In this document: in pieces, positions 23,159 to 35,070 of the stretch
How the letters are laid out: each line of letters opens with the position of its first letter
Numbering within the stretch: the stretch's first letter is position 1
Source: Alitta virens
Lineage: Eukaryota; Annelida; Polychaeta; Phyllodocida; Nereididae
Length of the DNA stretch: 64,000 nucleotides
Assembly: GCA_932294295.1 (NCBI GenBank)
Contig: OW028575.1
Coordinates: 43,062,753 to 43,126,752 of the forward strand
Direction of reading: 5' to 3'
The notes under the pieces: generated by a model
What the model was told of the DNA's origin: nothing
Seen by the model: only the letters and a program-made list of their open reading frames with translations
Database searches by the model: none
Program-made: the position numbers and the translations under genes

Positions 23159-23969
23159 AGCCTGAAAACTTCTCTGATGCACGTGATGTTAAACAGATCT
23201 CAAAATCACACCTAAGCTCAGATCAATCAAAATTGTCATTATACTTTATGATTTCTCCATTGAATACATGGAGAATCTTACAGATACTAACTTTATGAGA
23301 AACTTGACACGGATTCCCTTTTGAGAATACCAATTACTAAATACTACACTATATATGGCTGAAGTGTACCAAACAACGCTCTTTTCACGTCATTACACTC
23401 TGTTGGGAATCGTGATTACCAAGAAAGAGTGATAATGGGATTTACGCTGCCTGCAAATGATGCTGGGATGGAAGTTCATTTGCGGAGTCTTTTTATTCCT
23501 CACCCTTCTTCAGACACACGACCTCATTGTCTTGTTATCCAATTACGCAATACGATCTAATTGCCTTAACCTGGCTTTCACCCTTAATTAAATTCTCTCT
23601 GGCTGCCTTGTCAGGGGTGGAAGTTGTAACTCACACAGTCAGCCGATTATAATTACGTAACTTCAATGACATTACGCAGAATGTTAGCTGATGTTCTAAA
23701 ATTTCCAAGTGATGTCACAATATCAAACCCAATCACCATAATATGTTGAGGAATGTCATTCCCCCAGTATTTTCCATTACCTTTTAGTTATTGCATACAA
23801 CAAAATTAGCTTGCCTTGCTGGTTCTAGGTCTTCTCCTGTTATTGCATTCCAGGTGCTCATTACCACAAAGGCTAAACACAAGATTAACCAGCATGTGCT
23901 GTATTTATGGTTCATTCATGTATAAAAGTATGGTCTTATACAACATTTTTGTCAAAGTAACTACTCAAT
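23159..23969. other. Intergenic DNA, nothing recognised
   Basis: About 0.8 kb of unique-looking sequence directly left of the MITE-1 copy that marks the start of the segmental duplication. Confidence 0.45.
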
Positions 23970-24122
23970 TACAGCCAGTTTCACAGATTTGGAAACTAAA
24001 CACCAAAATACGTCACGTGAATCCAGGACTCCTATTGGATGAGGGACTGCCTGGACCAATGAGAGTCCTGGCTTCACATGACATCCTCTGAAGTCAGTTT
24101 CCAAGTCTTGAAATTGGCTGTA
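23970..24122. mobile_element. MITE-1 copy at the left edge of duplication copy A
   Basis: Left end TA, CAGCCAGTTTCACAGATTTG; right end CCAAGTCTTGAAATTGGCTG, TA. The duplicated segment begins inside this element, at about 24,012-24,016 (CGTCACGTGAATCCAGG). Confidence 0.9.
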
Positions 24123-24533
24123 AATGGAGGTCTTGACAAAGTCTTCAGCTGCATATACCAACATCATTTTTCAAAAAAGCAATCCTGCTTCGTAGATAAC
24201 TATGGCTGCCTTAGTCAGCCTTCCTTTTTTTTACAGCAGTAAGGTCACACTAACAAAAAGAGAGTTGTCAAAGTAACTTTGGTGCGTTGAATTTCTTAGT
24301 CTTAACCACATAGTCTTCCGACATCTTTTGCTGAATATTACATGCCACAACGGACAAATGAATACCTAAAGTACCAGTAACAGTGAATATATCCCCTGTC
24401 ATTTTGCTGTAATTAATTATCAATAAATGTCAACTGGGTCATAGAGTTTCCAATGACCTTAGCTGGCTGCTGTACATTTTGCAGCATGTCATAAAATCGA
24501 AGTGTGTATTTTTTCGTTATTTCTATATTTCAG

Positions 24534-24660
24534 TCTTCAAATATTTTTCAAAGATCAAAATGATAGGATTGGCAGTCACTGATGCATGGTCTATTAGTCA
24601 ACCTACATTGACTTTCAGCTCTGTACTTCCTTTCTGTGTGCATGGATTTTTCAAAAGTTA
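24534..24660 (+). other. Exon-like segment conserved in both duplication copies
   Basis: A pyrimidine-rich stretch ending TTTCTATATTTCAG precedes an open frame VFKYFSKIKMIGLAVTDAWS, then SQPTLTFSSVLPFC. Copy B has the same structure at 30,239 (TTCTATGTTTTAG). Of the few differences inside the shared frame, several fall at third codon positions. No clear donor site follows and no family is recognised, so coding status is unproven. Confidence 0.15.
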
Positions 24661-27549
24661 CCTATAGGACTCATAGCTTCATTTTGACTTTTTCATATAA
24701 CTTTTTTAAGAAGATGAAAAATTTTCTGACGGAGTTTAAATTGACTAAGACCAAAAGCTGTCTGGGCAACCCAGTAGAAACATGCTGAGAATGAAACAGA
24801 CAACATTGATTACATCTCACTAGCCATGTGCCTCCTAATGAATCTCTCAAGCCGAAAGAGAAATTTCGGAATTTTTCATGTTACTGCCCAATGAAAGAGA
24901 CTCTTTACTGAAGATTACTGAAGGTTTCTCCAGCATTCATTGCCTCATAAACACTCTTGTAGTTTTATGATACATTAATCTAACTTCAGAAGAAATGACA
25001 AAGTTTCAATGGGTCCTTAAAGTAAAGTGACTTATGCACAATAAGATAGAAAAGTCTTTCACTGAGCACATTAATCACTGTGTGTTTATTTCACATGGCA
25101 TGAAGGAAATTGTCCCTTTACTGCAAAATCTGTCTTCGAGGTACTTTTCTTTTCTCTGTTTATGCCTATATTGTCCCTCGTAACAACAGAGACCAATTAT
25201 TTTCATTATTGTGTGACAAACAGGACCATCTGTCTTGGTTTGAGAAATGGTCTGTTGCAGGTTGAATCATGCAATTTTTAGATGGTTAAATTAATGTTAT
25301 TCAGAGAACTGGTGCAATTTGTGGTAATTGATTGATACGCTCTTAATGCATCTTTCAAGAATTACAAAACAATGATTGAAAATGTTAAGGTGTTCTCAAG
25401 CCACTAGAAGTAATAAATATCACCAAGGTAGTTCAAGTGCACATTTACCAATTAGGTCAAACAAATGCATTACTGCCAAATGCAATGCAGTGCAGCAAAA
25501 TCTGGTTAAAAACTTATCTTGTGATATCAGTGTACCTGGATGGAGTGATTTTTAAAGTCAATTTAAAGACAAGGAAGCAAACTTCATTATGAGCAAACAA
25601 TCCTAACAGATTAACAATTTCCTAAAAATGGTTTTAAACAAAAGAGCATCAAGACATGGGTGACTAAGAATTAAAAACACGACAGTGAGTTAGTGATGTT
25701 GCAGACACACTTGGCACAATTGCAAAGTGGACTGGAATACCCTTCATTGCATCATCCTATAAAAGTATTGCTAAAGGGGATATCAGTGTTCAACTGTACC
25801 TGTGATTAGGATGTGTAACACAAGCAATTGGCATGATAACTTGTGAAGAGAAACCTGTAACTTTCTCTGGCAGCTGCAGTAGCTGGGCCTGCATGATGTT
25901 GTCAAGTTGTCAGACAACATATGGCAAAGCTAGCAGGACCTGATCTTGCAGTCTCAGCACTAGGGCAACAAATTCCTGCTGTCAGTGGATGTCAGAAGGG
26001 TGAAAACTGATTTTTTTGTAAGTTATAGTAGAGCTTGGAAACTGTGGACCACTGCATGACAAAGCATAGTAAATATTTTTACGACTTTCAACATAGACCA
26101 CACTTGTATTTCAAAGTTTCTTTTCAGAAACATAAAGAAGTTAAGTTGACAACCCAATCAGAACATTAACAGGCATAGGTTAGGTGTTAATTGCACAGAA
26201 AGCTCATTACTACCTTACATCCCCATTCCCACATTCAGCAAGTCTTCAGTGATGTAAAGGAGAAAGCCTTAATAAAATGGAGAAACCCAGAGGGCACCAT
26301 TCACACTCAAGAACACAACTTGTAGTCAGGGGAAATGGCACAATTACTGGGAACTGTAGTAAGCTGCAACTTCTACTTGCCTTATTTTCTCTTTTAGTGG
26401 TTTTTTGGCGGGGTTAATGACTTGACTGTCTCTCTGCTCAAATAAACAGTTGTAACGATATCGAAGAGATGTGGGTATTGCTTGGTCCAAACTAGCACAC
26501 AATTGCTGCTTTTACCACAAGAGACCACTGGGATCCCTCTTTGTCTTACCCATGGTGAAGGAAAAGATTTTATTATGTGCTTACAATATGAAAGTTGTTT
26601 ATACAAAAGCTTCAGCGAAATATCACTCCAACTCCGGCCCCTAGCAAATAAGTCGAGATTTGGCTCCAAACTGGCTAATCAGCAAAGACCCTGACGTTTC
26701 ATTTAGATGAGTTGACCCGGCCGTGACATGGCCTGACCACCCCTGGATAATGGGGTCAGTCCTTCAACTCAAAAAGGTTAAAATTTCGTTGCAATGAATA
26801 CCATCACCATCAACCACGAGGGTTTTGTTTAATAGAAAAATTTTGTGTATACTTCAATTGAAACTATGAGAAGTGATTCTGAACCAGGTAAACTGTTTTC
26901 ACACTCCACATGAGTCAATATCATACACTGAACGGAAGACAGGCCCATCCATTGGTTTTTGTTAGTTGACAGCCCTAACCCGTGAGCCAAATTATGATGA
27001 TATCCAAACTTGGCGAGATTTGCCTGGGATAGGTTCCCTGGGTGTGACATTCAAATCCCTAAAACCAAGTAACCTCCCCAGAAGTGCTAACCACACTCTA
27101 CATTCAATTGATATATGTCCTTTACTATCTATCATTCCTTGTTGTTCAATTCAATTTCATAGTGAAATCCCAGCAGCTCTGATGATAGGATGAATAAATC
27201 AAACAATGTCCCCGTGATTGAAAGTCTGAAATTCCAGTTGCATAGTTTCCCTCGTATTACTCTGAGGATTAAAATCAAATAGGTTAATGAAACTGAAAAA
27301 AAAAAGAGATTATAATCATAAAAAGCCAATATCATTCCCATACAAATTGGCTCTTCAAACAACTTCATTTATATAAATTAGAATATATCTTGTATTTACA
27401 GGAGTGGATAATTTTACCATATATTAATTAACCAAAATCTACCACACTACTTTCCGTAGTTAAATATTTCCAGGCAGTTAGATATTCACCCTTATCCAAC
27501 AAGAGACAGACATCTATTTGTAATCCCCCTGGCTTAGGTACCAACTGTC

Positions 27550-27958
27550 AAAAAGCTCAATCAATCAAGCACCAAAAACGATCATAACTAAAATGAGCAA
27601 ACATAGTCTACATGATCGATCATATTATCTCAAAAGGGAATTTATCAATGCCTATCAAACAAACTGTACCAATCCAAACTGTTATGTATGCCCTGCAATG
27701 TAGCCCATTATCAAAGCAAACATATAGGTAAAAATTTGGTACTGTCCTGCTTGTGGCAAATTGCAATCATTACTATTATGTTCCTTCCATATGTAGCCAA
27801 TATTCATGTTATAATACCAAATGGGCATGCGGGTCAGCAGCTTTTTGGTCTTTGTGCAAGTCTCATAACATAACCAGTTTTCTTTTATCACTTTGTATAT
27901 ATGTAAATTGTAAGTTTATGGCCAAATAAATGCTGCCTATCTATCTATCTGTCTATTA
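27550..27958 (+). mobile_element. Probable LINE 3' end, private to copy A
   Basis: A short frame ends FINAYQTNCTNPNCYVCPAM before TAG at 27,701, resembling the CEHINCYICQS finish of the LINE at 4.3 kb. It is followed by a UTR and TGGCCAAATAAATGCTGCC, with a (TATC)n tail from about 27,937. This polarity (frame, AATAAA, tetranucleotide tail) fits a truncated LINE insertion. It is absent from duplication copy B, which suggests it arrived after the duplication or was deleted there. Confidence 0.45.
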
Positions 27959-28699
27959 GTCTCTACCATGCCCTCTTCCTTCATGAAAGTTGCATTTTTG
28001 TCTATTAGACTATAATTATGTCAATCCGAACCGCCCAAAAAATCTATGTATCATCATTTTCATTATACAAAAATTACCAGGTAAAACTATTATCCCACTT
28101 CGTAGCTGCTGGTCCAAATTACAATACTGTTTTCACATATTCTTAGGAATGAATGTATCTATTCTAATTTTCTCCTGTACATGTCTTAAATAAATTTTAC
28201 GTCAAATTGAAGGCTATTGTACTTTTAATGGGTACTCCATTTGACGGTGTGATGTTGTTAATTGGTGTCTTGAGTTCTAATGCTGTCACATTTCATTTGG
28301 TTCCCTTCGCTTGTTTAATTGTGCTTATCCCACATTGTCTGGCTGTGTTAAGTATCTTAGCATCAGCCTTAATGCACCATTTGCTTTTTTATTTAGATGC
28401 CCAACATAAGAATGAATGTAAATAATAACCAATAGGAGGGAATAGGATAAACGCACAAGATGTGGACAGAATTATGTTGTTTTTCTGCAAGTTGTTGAAA
28501 CGCAATTTCACATGAAATTACAGAATAATCCAGCATAATTGGCCTTTGACGTGTTAAATGCATCATGTCACCAGGCTAGACAGACATCCTGGATTACATC
28601 TCTATTTTCAGTTTATGATTAACTTACTAATATCGAACTATTGTCCATATGTCTAAATGTTTCAACACCTCAAATCAGACTCTCAATTCCACTCGTCTG

Positions 28700-28835
28700 A
28701 AGTTTAGTCAGCTTATATGACCAGTTGTCAGATGCAGATGTAATGATGAGATAATGATAGGTTAGGAAACCTCATGTCACATATTGACTCCATGGGTAGT
28801 TTCTTTCCCATGCCCCAGCATAGATTCTTTATGAG
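28700..28835 (-). mobile_element. SINE-B fragment in duplication copy A
   Basis: Contains TTATATGACCAGTTGTCAGA, AATGATGAGATAATGATAGG, ATGTCACATATTGACTCCAT and CCCCAGCATAGATTC in SINE-B order. The head is missing. Its paralogue is at 34,446-34,590, so it predates the duplication. Confidence 0.7.
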
Positions 28836-29051
28836 AAGTATGTGTATGTATTGTTGCTATTGTACAATGAGTGAGAACTGCATCTTTACCACTCTCACCA
28901 GTCTGAATGTCATGGAAAACTTGTCACACAAAAAATAAAAATACATAGGCAAACACCATTGTGCTGCATAATACGAACATAATTCTGCCAACTTACCTGT
29001 ACATAGTGCATATCCCAAGACAAGTAATGAGGAATATATAAAATATGAACT

Positions 29052-29181
29052 CAGCAGTTTTCATAGATTTGGAAATGAAAGTCCAGACGACATTATGTGA
29101 ATCCAGCACTCCTAATGGCTGAGTTTTTGCTTCATCCATGGGAATTCTTTTTTCCCATGATGTCCTCTGGAGTTTAGTGTA
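29052..29181. mobile_element. MITE-1 copy, right end lost
   Basis: Left end CAGCAGTTTTCATAGATTTG; the right arm breaks off after GTCCTCTGGAGTTTAGTG. The paralogue at 34,840 keeps a few more bases. Confidence 0.8.
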
Positions 29182-29186
29182 TCAGT

Positions 29187-29590
29187 GTTAGCAGGGTGTA
29201 ACCCTCGCACCAATGAGTGACTCTTTGGTGTAATAGTCAACGCTCTCTGTTCCTGTGCTTGAGGTCCCAGGTTCTATTCCTGGCTGGGGGGGGGGGGGGG
29301 GCACTCTCTTGTCAGAAACATTACAGTGGTCCAAAGACGAAGCTGCATGATGGCAGTGAGAGAGCAGCACCCATGGGCATGTGTGGTGTCTAACAAGGGG
29401 AGAGTGTAGCAGTGTTACCAGGGTGTTACCCTTGCTCCAATAGGGGGTCTCTTTAGTGTGATGGTCAACACTCTCGTGCCCCGTTCGTGAGGTCCCAGGT
29501 TCACCTTCTGGGTGGGGCGCTGTCCTTTTTGAAACATAACATTAGTTACCATGTCTATGTAAACTGCTGTAAACCCTGGGATACAGCATA
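29187..29590 (+). mobile_element. Dimeric tRNA-like SINE-D, private to copy A
   Basis: Two related units lie in tandem. Each starts AGCAGTGTTA-CAGGGTGT and contains an A-box-like region (TTTGGTGTAATAGTCAACGC; TTTAGTGTGATGGTCAACAC) and a GAGGTCCCAGGTTC B-box region. The first is interrupted by a run of about 17 G at 29,286-29,302. Copy B of the duplication lacks the whole segment, which marks it as an insertion after the duplication (or a clean loss from B). Confidence 0.6.
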
Positions 29591-29751
29591 ACCATGTAAA
29601 ATGAAGAAGAATAATAATCTTAATGCAGTAATGTGGCATTGAGCATGTTGTGTACATTATTTTTATTCAACCATTCTATTTAATATCTGGATTTTACGAA
29701 AAGATAAATACCTGGGGATAACAGATATATTTCAAATAAGATTATAGCCGT

Positions 29752-29866
29752 CACCATGTGAATCCAAGACTCCTATTGGATGAGGGACTGTCCTGACCAA
29801 TGAGAGTCCTGGAATCACATGACTTGTAACTGCAGTCAGTTTCCAAGTCAATGAAATTGGCTGCAA
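29752..29866. mobile_element. Truncated MITE-1 at the duplication junction
   Basis: Its left third is missing. Sequence matching the end of the duplicated unit (ATTATAGCCGTCACCAT) runs directly into MITE-1 internal sequence (GTGAATCCAAGACTCC). The right arm is complete to TTTCCAAGTCAATGAAATTG, GCTG. The chimeric left edge is the A/B junction. Confidence 0.9.
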
Positions 29867-31228
29867 GCGGAGGTCTTGACAAAGTCTTCAGCTGCATATA
29901 CCGCCATCAATTTTCAAAAAAGCAAATCCTGCTTCATAGATAACTATGGCTGCCTTAGTCAGCCTTCCTGTCTTTTACAGCAGTTAGATCACACTAACAA
30001 AAACAGACAACATAGTCTTCCGACATCTTTTGCTGAATATTACACGCCACAACGGACAAATGAATACCTAAAGTACCAGTAACAGTGAATATATCCCTTG
30101 TCATTTAGCTGTAATTATTTATCAATAAATGTCAACTGGGCCATAGAGTTTCCAATGACCTTAGCTGGCTGCTGTACATTTTTCAGCATGTCATGAAATT
30201 GAAGTGTGTATTTTTTGTTTGTTATTTCTATGTTTTAGTCTTCAAAGATTTTTCAAAGATCAAATTGATAGGATTGGCAGTCACTGATGCATGGTCTATT
30301 AGTCAACCTACATTGACTTTCAGTTCTGTACTTCCGTTCTGCATGCATGGGTTTTTTCAAAAGTTACCTTGGAATCATAGCTTAATTTTAGCTTTTTTAT
30401 CACTTTTTGAGAAGATGAAAAATCTCCGGATGGAGTTAAAATTGACTAAGACCCGAAGCTGTCTGGGCAACCCAGCCGAAACATGCTGAGAATAAAACAG
30501 ACAACATTGATTACATCTCACTTGCATCTGCCTCCTAATGACTCTCTCAAGCAGAAAGAGAAATTTCTGAATTTTTCATGAGCACAGGAAGGTCAGCACC
30601 ACAACAAGTGAGATGACTGTAAACATTACAAGGTTACAGCCCAACGACCTTAGCTTTAATTAAAAAAAAAAATTCCTTAATGATTCCTTGAAAAAGACGC
30701 TTTATTGAAGGTGACTTAAGATTTCTTCAAAATTCATTGCCTCATAAACACTCTTGTAGTTTTGTTATACATTAATCTAACTCCAGAAGGAATGGCAACG
30801 TTTCAATGGGTCCTTAAAGTAAGGTGACTTATGCACAATAAGCGAGAAAAGTCCTTCACTGAACACATTAATCACTGTCACTGTGTGTTTATTTTGCATG
30901 GCATGAAGGAAATTGTCCCTTTACTGCAAAATCTGTCTTTGAGGTAATTTTCTTTTCTCTGTTTATGCCCTCGTAACAACAGAGACAAGTTATTTTCATT
31001 CTTTTGTGAAAAACAGGACCGTCTGTCTTATTTTGAGAAATGGTCTGTGGCATTTTGAATCATGCAATTTTTAGATGGTTAAATTAATGTTATTCAAAGA
31101 ACTGGTGTAATTTGTGATAATTGATTAATATGCACTTAAAGCATCTTTCAAGAGTTTACTGAAAAAGGATTGAAAATGTTAAGGTGTTCTTTAACCATTA
31201 GAAGAAATAAGTAGCACCAAGGCAGTAA

Positions 31229-32189
31229 ATTGGCTGATTTAGTTAAATCAGTCTGAAGTTAGTAATAGTAATATAGACTGATTTTAGTAAATCAACAACC
31301 AAAATGCTTGTTATGAGGAAAAACTGAATATGCATGAGCTTAGATTCTTGGCTGATTTTGTGATATCAGTCTGCAGTAAGCAATATCATTATAGACTGAT
31401 TTTAGTAAATCAACAACCAAAATGTTTGTTATGAGGAAAAACAGCTCATTAGTGTGATTAGTTTGTTGGTTGATTTAGATAAATCAGTCTGCAGTAAGCA
31501 ATGGAAAGGTAACACTGGCAAATCTCAAATGTGCAAGCAATAGTATTGTAGACAGATTTTATTAAATCAACAACCAAAATGCTAGGTTTTTATTTGTGTA
31601 TATTCAGTTGGAAAATATTGCATTTGAGTGTGCTTAGTTTGTAGCTTGATTTATCTAGTTGACAGTAAGCAATGGAAACGTAACATTGGCAGATCATTTT
31701 AAACTGATTTTTATTAAAACAACAACCGAAATACTTGTTATGAGGAAAAACCGCATTTAAGTGTGATTAGTTTGTTGGTTGATTTAGATAAATCAGTCTG
31801 CAGTAAGCAATGGAAAGGTAACATTGGCAAATCTCAAATCTGCAAGCTGTAGTTGTGTTATAGACTGTAGATTAGTAAATCAACAAACCGAAATGCTTGT
31901 TATGAAGTTGTGTATATTCATACTTTTATATTTTTTGTTGGTTGATTCTCATGATACGTAAAATGAAGACTTAAGAATCGAGTTCAATCTTTAAAAGTGT
32001 TACTCATTTAGCCAGTGTCTTTTATTCACTTAAAATAGAAAGTTTATTTAAGCATCTAAATAACTTGTTCTATATATATGAATTCAATATTTCTTGAGGA
32101 TATTGGTCTATTTGCACCTCAGGAAAACCGAAACTTAGACCAATTTGAACAAAATGGACAATGGTCAATCGGCATTTGACAGTGTTAGT
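31229..32189. repeat. Copy-B-only insertion of diverged tandem units
   Basis: Copy A passes straight from ACCAAGG to TAGTTCAAGTGC here. Copy B carries 0.96 kb built from imperfect units starting near 31,232, 31,350, 31,468, 31,643, 31,777 and 31,940. Units share GGTTGATTTAGATAAATCAG, TCTGCAGTAAGCAATGG, an AGACTGATTTTAGTAAATCA block and AACCAAAATGCTTGTTATGA. The AAATCAGTCT and AGACTGATTT words are complementary, so each unit can fold. No coding capacity. The insert is a satellite-like or non-autonomous element of unknown class. Confidence 0.8.
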
Positions 32190-33439
32190 TCAAGTGCACA
32201 TTCTATCAATGTTTAACAATTAGGTCAAACAAAAGCATTACTGCCAAATGCAATAAAGTGCAGCAAAATCTGGTCAAAAAAATATCTTGTGATATCAGTG
32301 TACCTTGATGGAGTGATTTTAAAATCAATTTAAAGACAAGGAAGCAAACTGCATTGTTAGCAAACAGTCCTAACAGACTAACGATTCCCTAAAAATTGAT
32401 TTAAACATAAGAGCATCAACACATGGGTGACTGGGAATTAAAAACATGACAGTGAGTTAGTGATGTTGCAGGCACACTTGGCACAATTGCCTATAAAAGG
32501 CTAATGGGGATATCAGTGTTCAACTGTACCTGTTATTAGGACATGTAACACAAGCAATTGGCATGATAACTTGTGAAGAGAAACCTGTAACTTTCTCTGG
32601 CAGCTGCCCAAGCTGGGCCTGCTCGATGTTGTCAAGTTGTCAGACAACATATGGCAAGGCTAGCAGGCCCTGATCTAACAGTCCCAGCACTAGCGCAACA
32701 GACTCCTGCTGTCAGTGGATGTCAGAAGGGTGAAAACCGACCTTTTGTAAGTAATAATAGAGCTAGAAAGATGAAAAATGAAAAATAGTGAAGGTGAAGA
32801 ACTTGCCTGCAACTGTGGACCACTGCACGACAAAGCATAGAAAAGATTTTTACGACTTTCAACATAGACCACACAAGTATTTCAAAGTATCTTTTCAGAA
32901 ACATAAAGAAGTTAAGTTGACACCTCCATCGGAACATTAACAGGCATAGGTTAGGTGTTAATTGCACAGAAAGCTCATTACTACCTTACATCCCCATTCC
33001 CACATTCAGCAAGTCTTCAGTGATGTAAAGGAGAAAGCCATAATAAAATGGAGAAACACAGAGGGCACCATTCACACTCAAGAACACAACTTGTAGTCAG
33101 GGGAAATGGCACAGTTACTGGAAACTGTAGTAAGCTGCAATTTCTACTTGCCTTATTTTCTCTTCTAGTGGTTTTTGGGCAGGGTTAAACAGTAGTAACA
33201 ATACAGAAAAGATGTGGGTGCTTGGTTCTAACTAACGCACAGTTACTGCACAACAGACCACAACAGACCTATTTTTAAGAATCCCTATTATGTGCTTGTG
33301 AAATTCAAACTCCTTATAAACCATAAGTAACTCCCCCAGAAGTGTTAACTGCACTCTACAGTCAGGTGATATATATCCTTTACTAACTATCATTCCTTGT
33401 TGTTCAATTCAATTTCTTCAATAGTGAAATCTCCATCAA

Positions 33440-33765
33440 CCCAGACTGTGATTTTGCAACGTTGCTCAATTGGCAACTAAGGTAGGTCAATTACTGCGCC
33501 CATTCAATTCCACGTAGCGGCGAACACACAAAGTAGTTCTTTAAATTCCGCTGAATCTGGCGTTATTTAGGACTGTTAAGCATGGAATGTTGCTGTTTTC
33601 GATTCTAATGGTTGATAGAAACTGATACACACTGTTAAATTTCTTGCTCTCCTCCCAGGATTGTTGCTCTGTCCGAAATCTGGCAGACCCACAGGGCTCT
33701 CGTCCTTCGTTAAGCGCCCTTAATGGCAGAGGGTCTGCCGAGTAGACTGGGGTCAACCTAACCAA
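33440..33765. other. Copy-B-only sequence, unidentified
   Basis: Replaces about 0.9 kb of copy A between matching blocks. It is less AT-rich than its surroundings. A minus-strand frame (33,541-33,765) has no recognised motif. It may be a transposon fragment. Confidence 0.4.
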
Positions 33766-34445
33766 CTAAGTAGCTGCTGGTCCATATTTCAATATTGTTT
33801 TTACATATTCATAGGAATGAATGTTTCTATTCTACTTTTCTTCTGTAAATGTCTTAAATACATTTTACGTCAAATTGAGGGCTATTGTACTTTTAATGAT
33901 TCCTCCATTTTGACAGTATGATGTTTTTAATGGGTGTCTTGAGTTCTAATGCTGTCACATTTCACTTGGTTCCCTTTGCTTGTTTAATTGTGCTTTGTGA
34001 TAATCCCACATTGTCTGGCTGTGTTAAGTATCTTAGCAAAAGCCTTGGTGCACCATTTGCTTTGTTGCAAGTTATGTCAAGTCAGCATAAATTGATTAAT
34101 GTGATTAATGTGTCTTTGCAGTCACAACTAACTATTTGGTCAGACTGGAAGCACATATTTAGATGCCAACATACGAATAAATGTAAACAATGACCAATAG
34201 GAAGTAGTAGAATGCACAGGAAGTGGAAGAATTATGCTGCTTTTGCATCTTTTTTTAAATGCAATTTCACAAGAGATTACGGAATAATTCACCATAATTG
34301 GCCTTGGACATGTAAATCATTTCACCAGTCCATAAAGGCTAGACAGATCCCTGGATCACATCTCTGTTCTCCTTTTATGATATCGAACTATTGTCCATAT
34401 AATGTCTAAATGTTTCAACACCTCAAATCAGACTCTCAATTCCAC

Positions 34446-34590
34446 TAGTCTGAAGTTTAGTCAGCTTATATGACCAGTTGCCAGAAGCAAGCGTAATAAT
34501 GCGATGATAAGACTAGGAAACCTCACCATGTCACACATTTGCTCCATGATTGGTTTCTTTCACCCCCCTTGCATAGATTCTTTATGAGAA
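34446..34590 (-). mobile_element. SINE-B fragment in duplication copy B
   Basis: Paralogue of the SINE-B piece at 28,700-28,835: TTATATGACCAGTTGCCAGA, then ATGTCACACATTTGCTCCAT and GCATAGATTCTTTATGAGAA. Confidence 0.7.
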
Positions 34591-34839
34591 GCATGTGCAT
34601 GTATTGTTACTATTGTACAATGAGTGAGAAAGCAGCTTGACCATTCTCACCAGTCTGAATGTCATGGAAAACTTGTCACACAAAAGCCAAAAATACATAT
34701 GCAAACACCATTGTGCTGCTTTGCGTGGTTCATGAGAAGGCATTTCATTCAGCATGTTATGGACATATTTCTGCCAAATTACCTGTACAAAGAGTACATC
34801 CCAAGACAAGTAATGAGGAATATATATAATATGAACTCC

Positions 34840-34980
34840 ACAGTTTTCATAGATTTGGAAACAAAAGTCTGGAAGACAATGTGTGAATCTTGAACTTCCA
34901 TTGGCTGATGGATTGCATTAATCAATGGGAGTCCTGGTTTCACATGATGTCCTCTGGAGTTAAGTTTTCCGAGTTTATGT
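34840..34980. mobile_element. MITE-1 copy in duplication copy B
   Basis: Left end CAGTTTTCATAGATTTGG; right arm TGATGTCCTCTGGAGTTAAG, TTTTCCGAGTTTATG. Paralogue of the copy at 29,052. Confidence 0.8.
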
Positions 34981-35070
34981 AAAATGACCTAGAATGATAA
35001 TCTTAATGCCGTGACTTGGTTTAGAGCATGTTGTGTACATTGCATTCATAATAAGATTATCGCTGTCACC

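Larger units (their letters stand above)
24012..29757. repeat. Tandem segmental duplication, copy A (about 5.7 kb)
   Basis: From CGTCACGTGAATCCAGG onward this segment is collinear with 29,752-35,070. Clearly matching blocks are 24,012-25,435 with 29,752-31,228; 25,430-26,405 with 32,190-33,185; 27,060-27,165 with 33,325-33,440; 28,097-28,440 with 33,770-34,205; 28,490-29,185 with 34,235-34,985; and 29,594-29,757 with 34,975-35,070. Private to A are about 26,405-27,060, most of 27,165-28,095 and the SINE insertion near 29,190-29,590. No gene is recognisable in either copy. Confidence 0.9.
29752..35070. repeat. Tandem segmental duplication, copy B
   Basis: Second copy of the segment described at 24,012-29,757, in the same orientation. 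It ends at GATTATCGCTGTCACC (35,070), the counterpart of 29,755. Private to B are the 0.96-kb insertion at 31,229-32,189, about 33,440-33,765, and a stretch near 34,067-34,150. By eye, base changes and small indels are spread through the matching blocks, so the event is not very recent. Confidence 0.9.

Noticed and set aside
29210..29520. Two tandem tRNA genes
   Set aside because: The B-box arms are degenerate, a poly-G run interrupts the first, and no cloverleaf can be completed.
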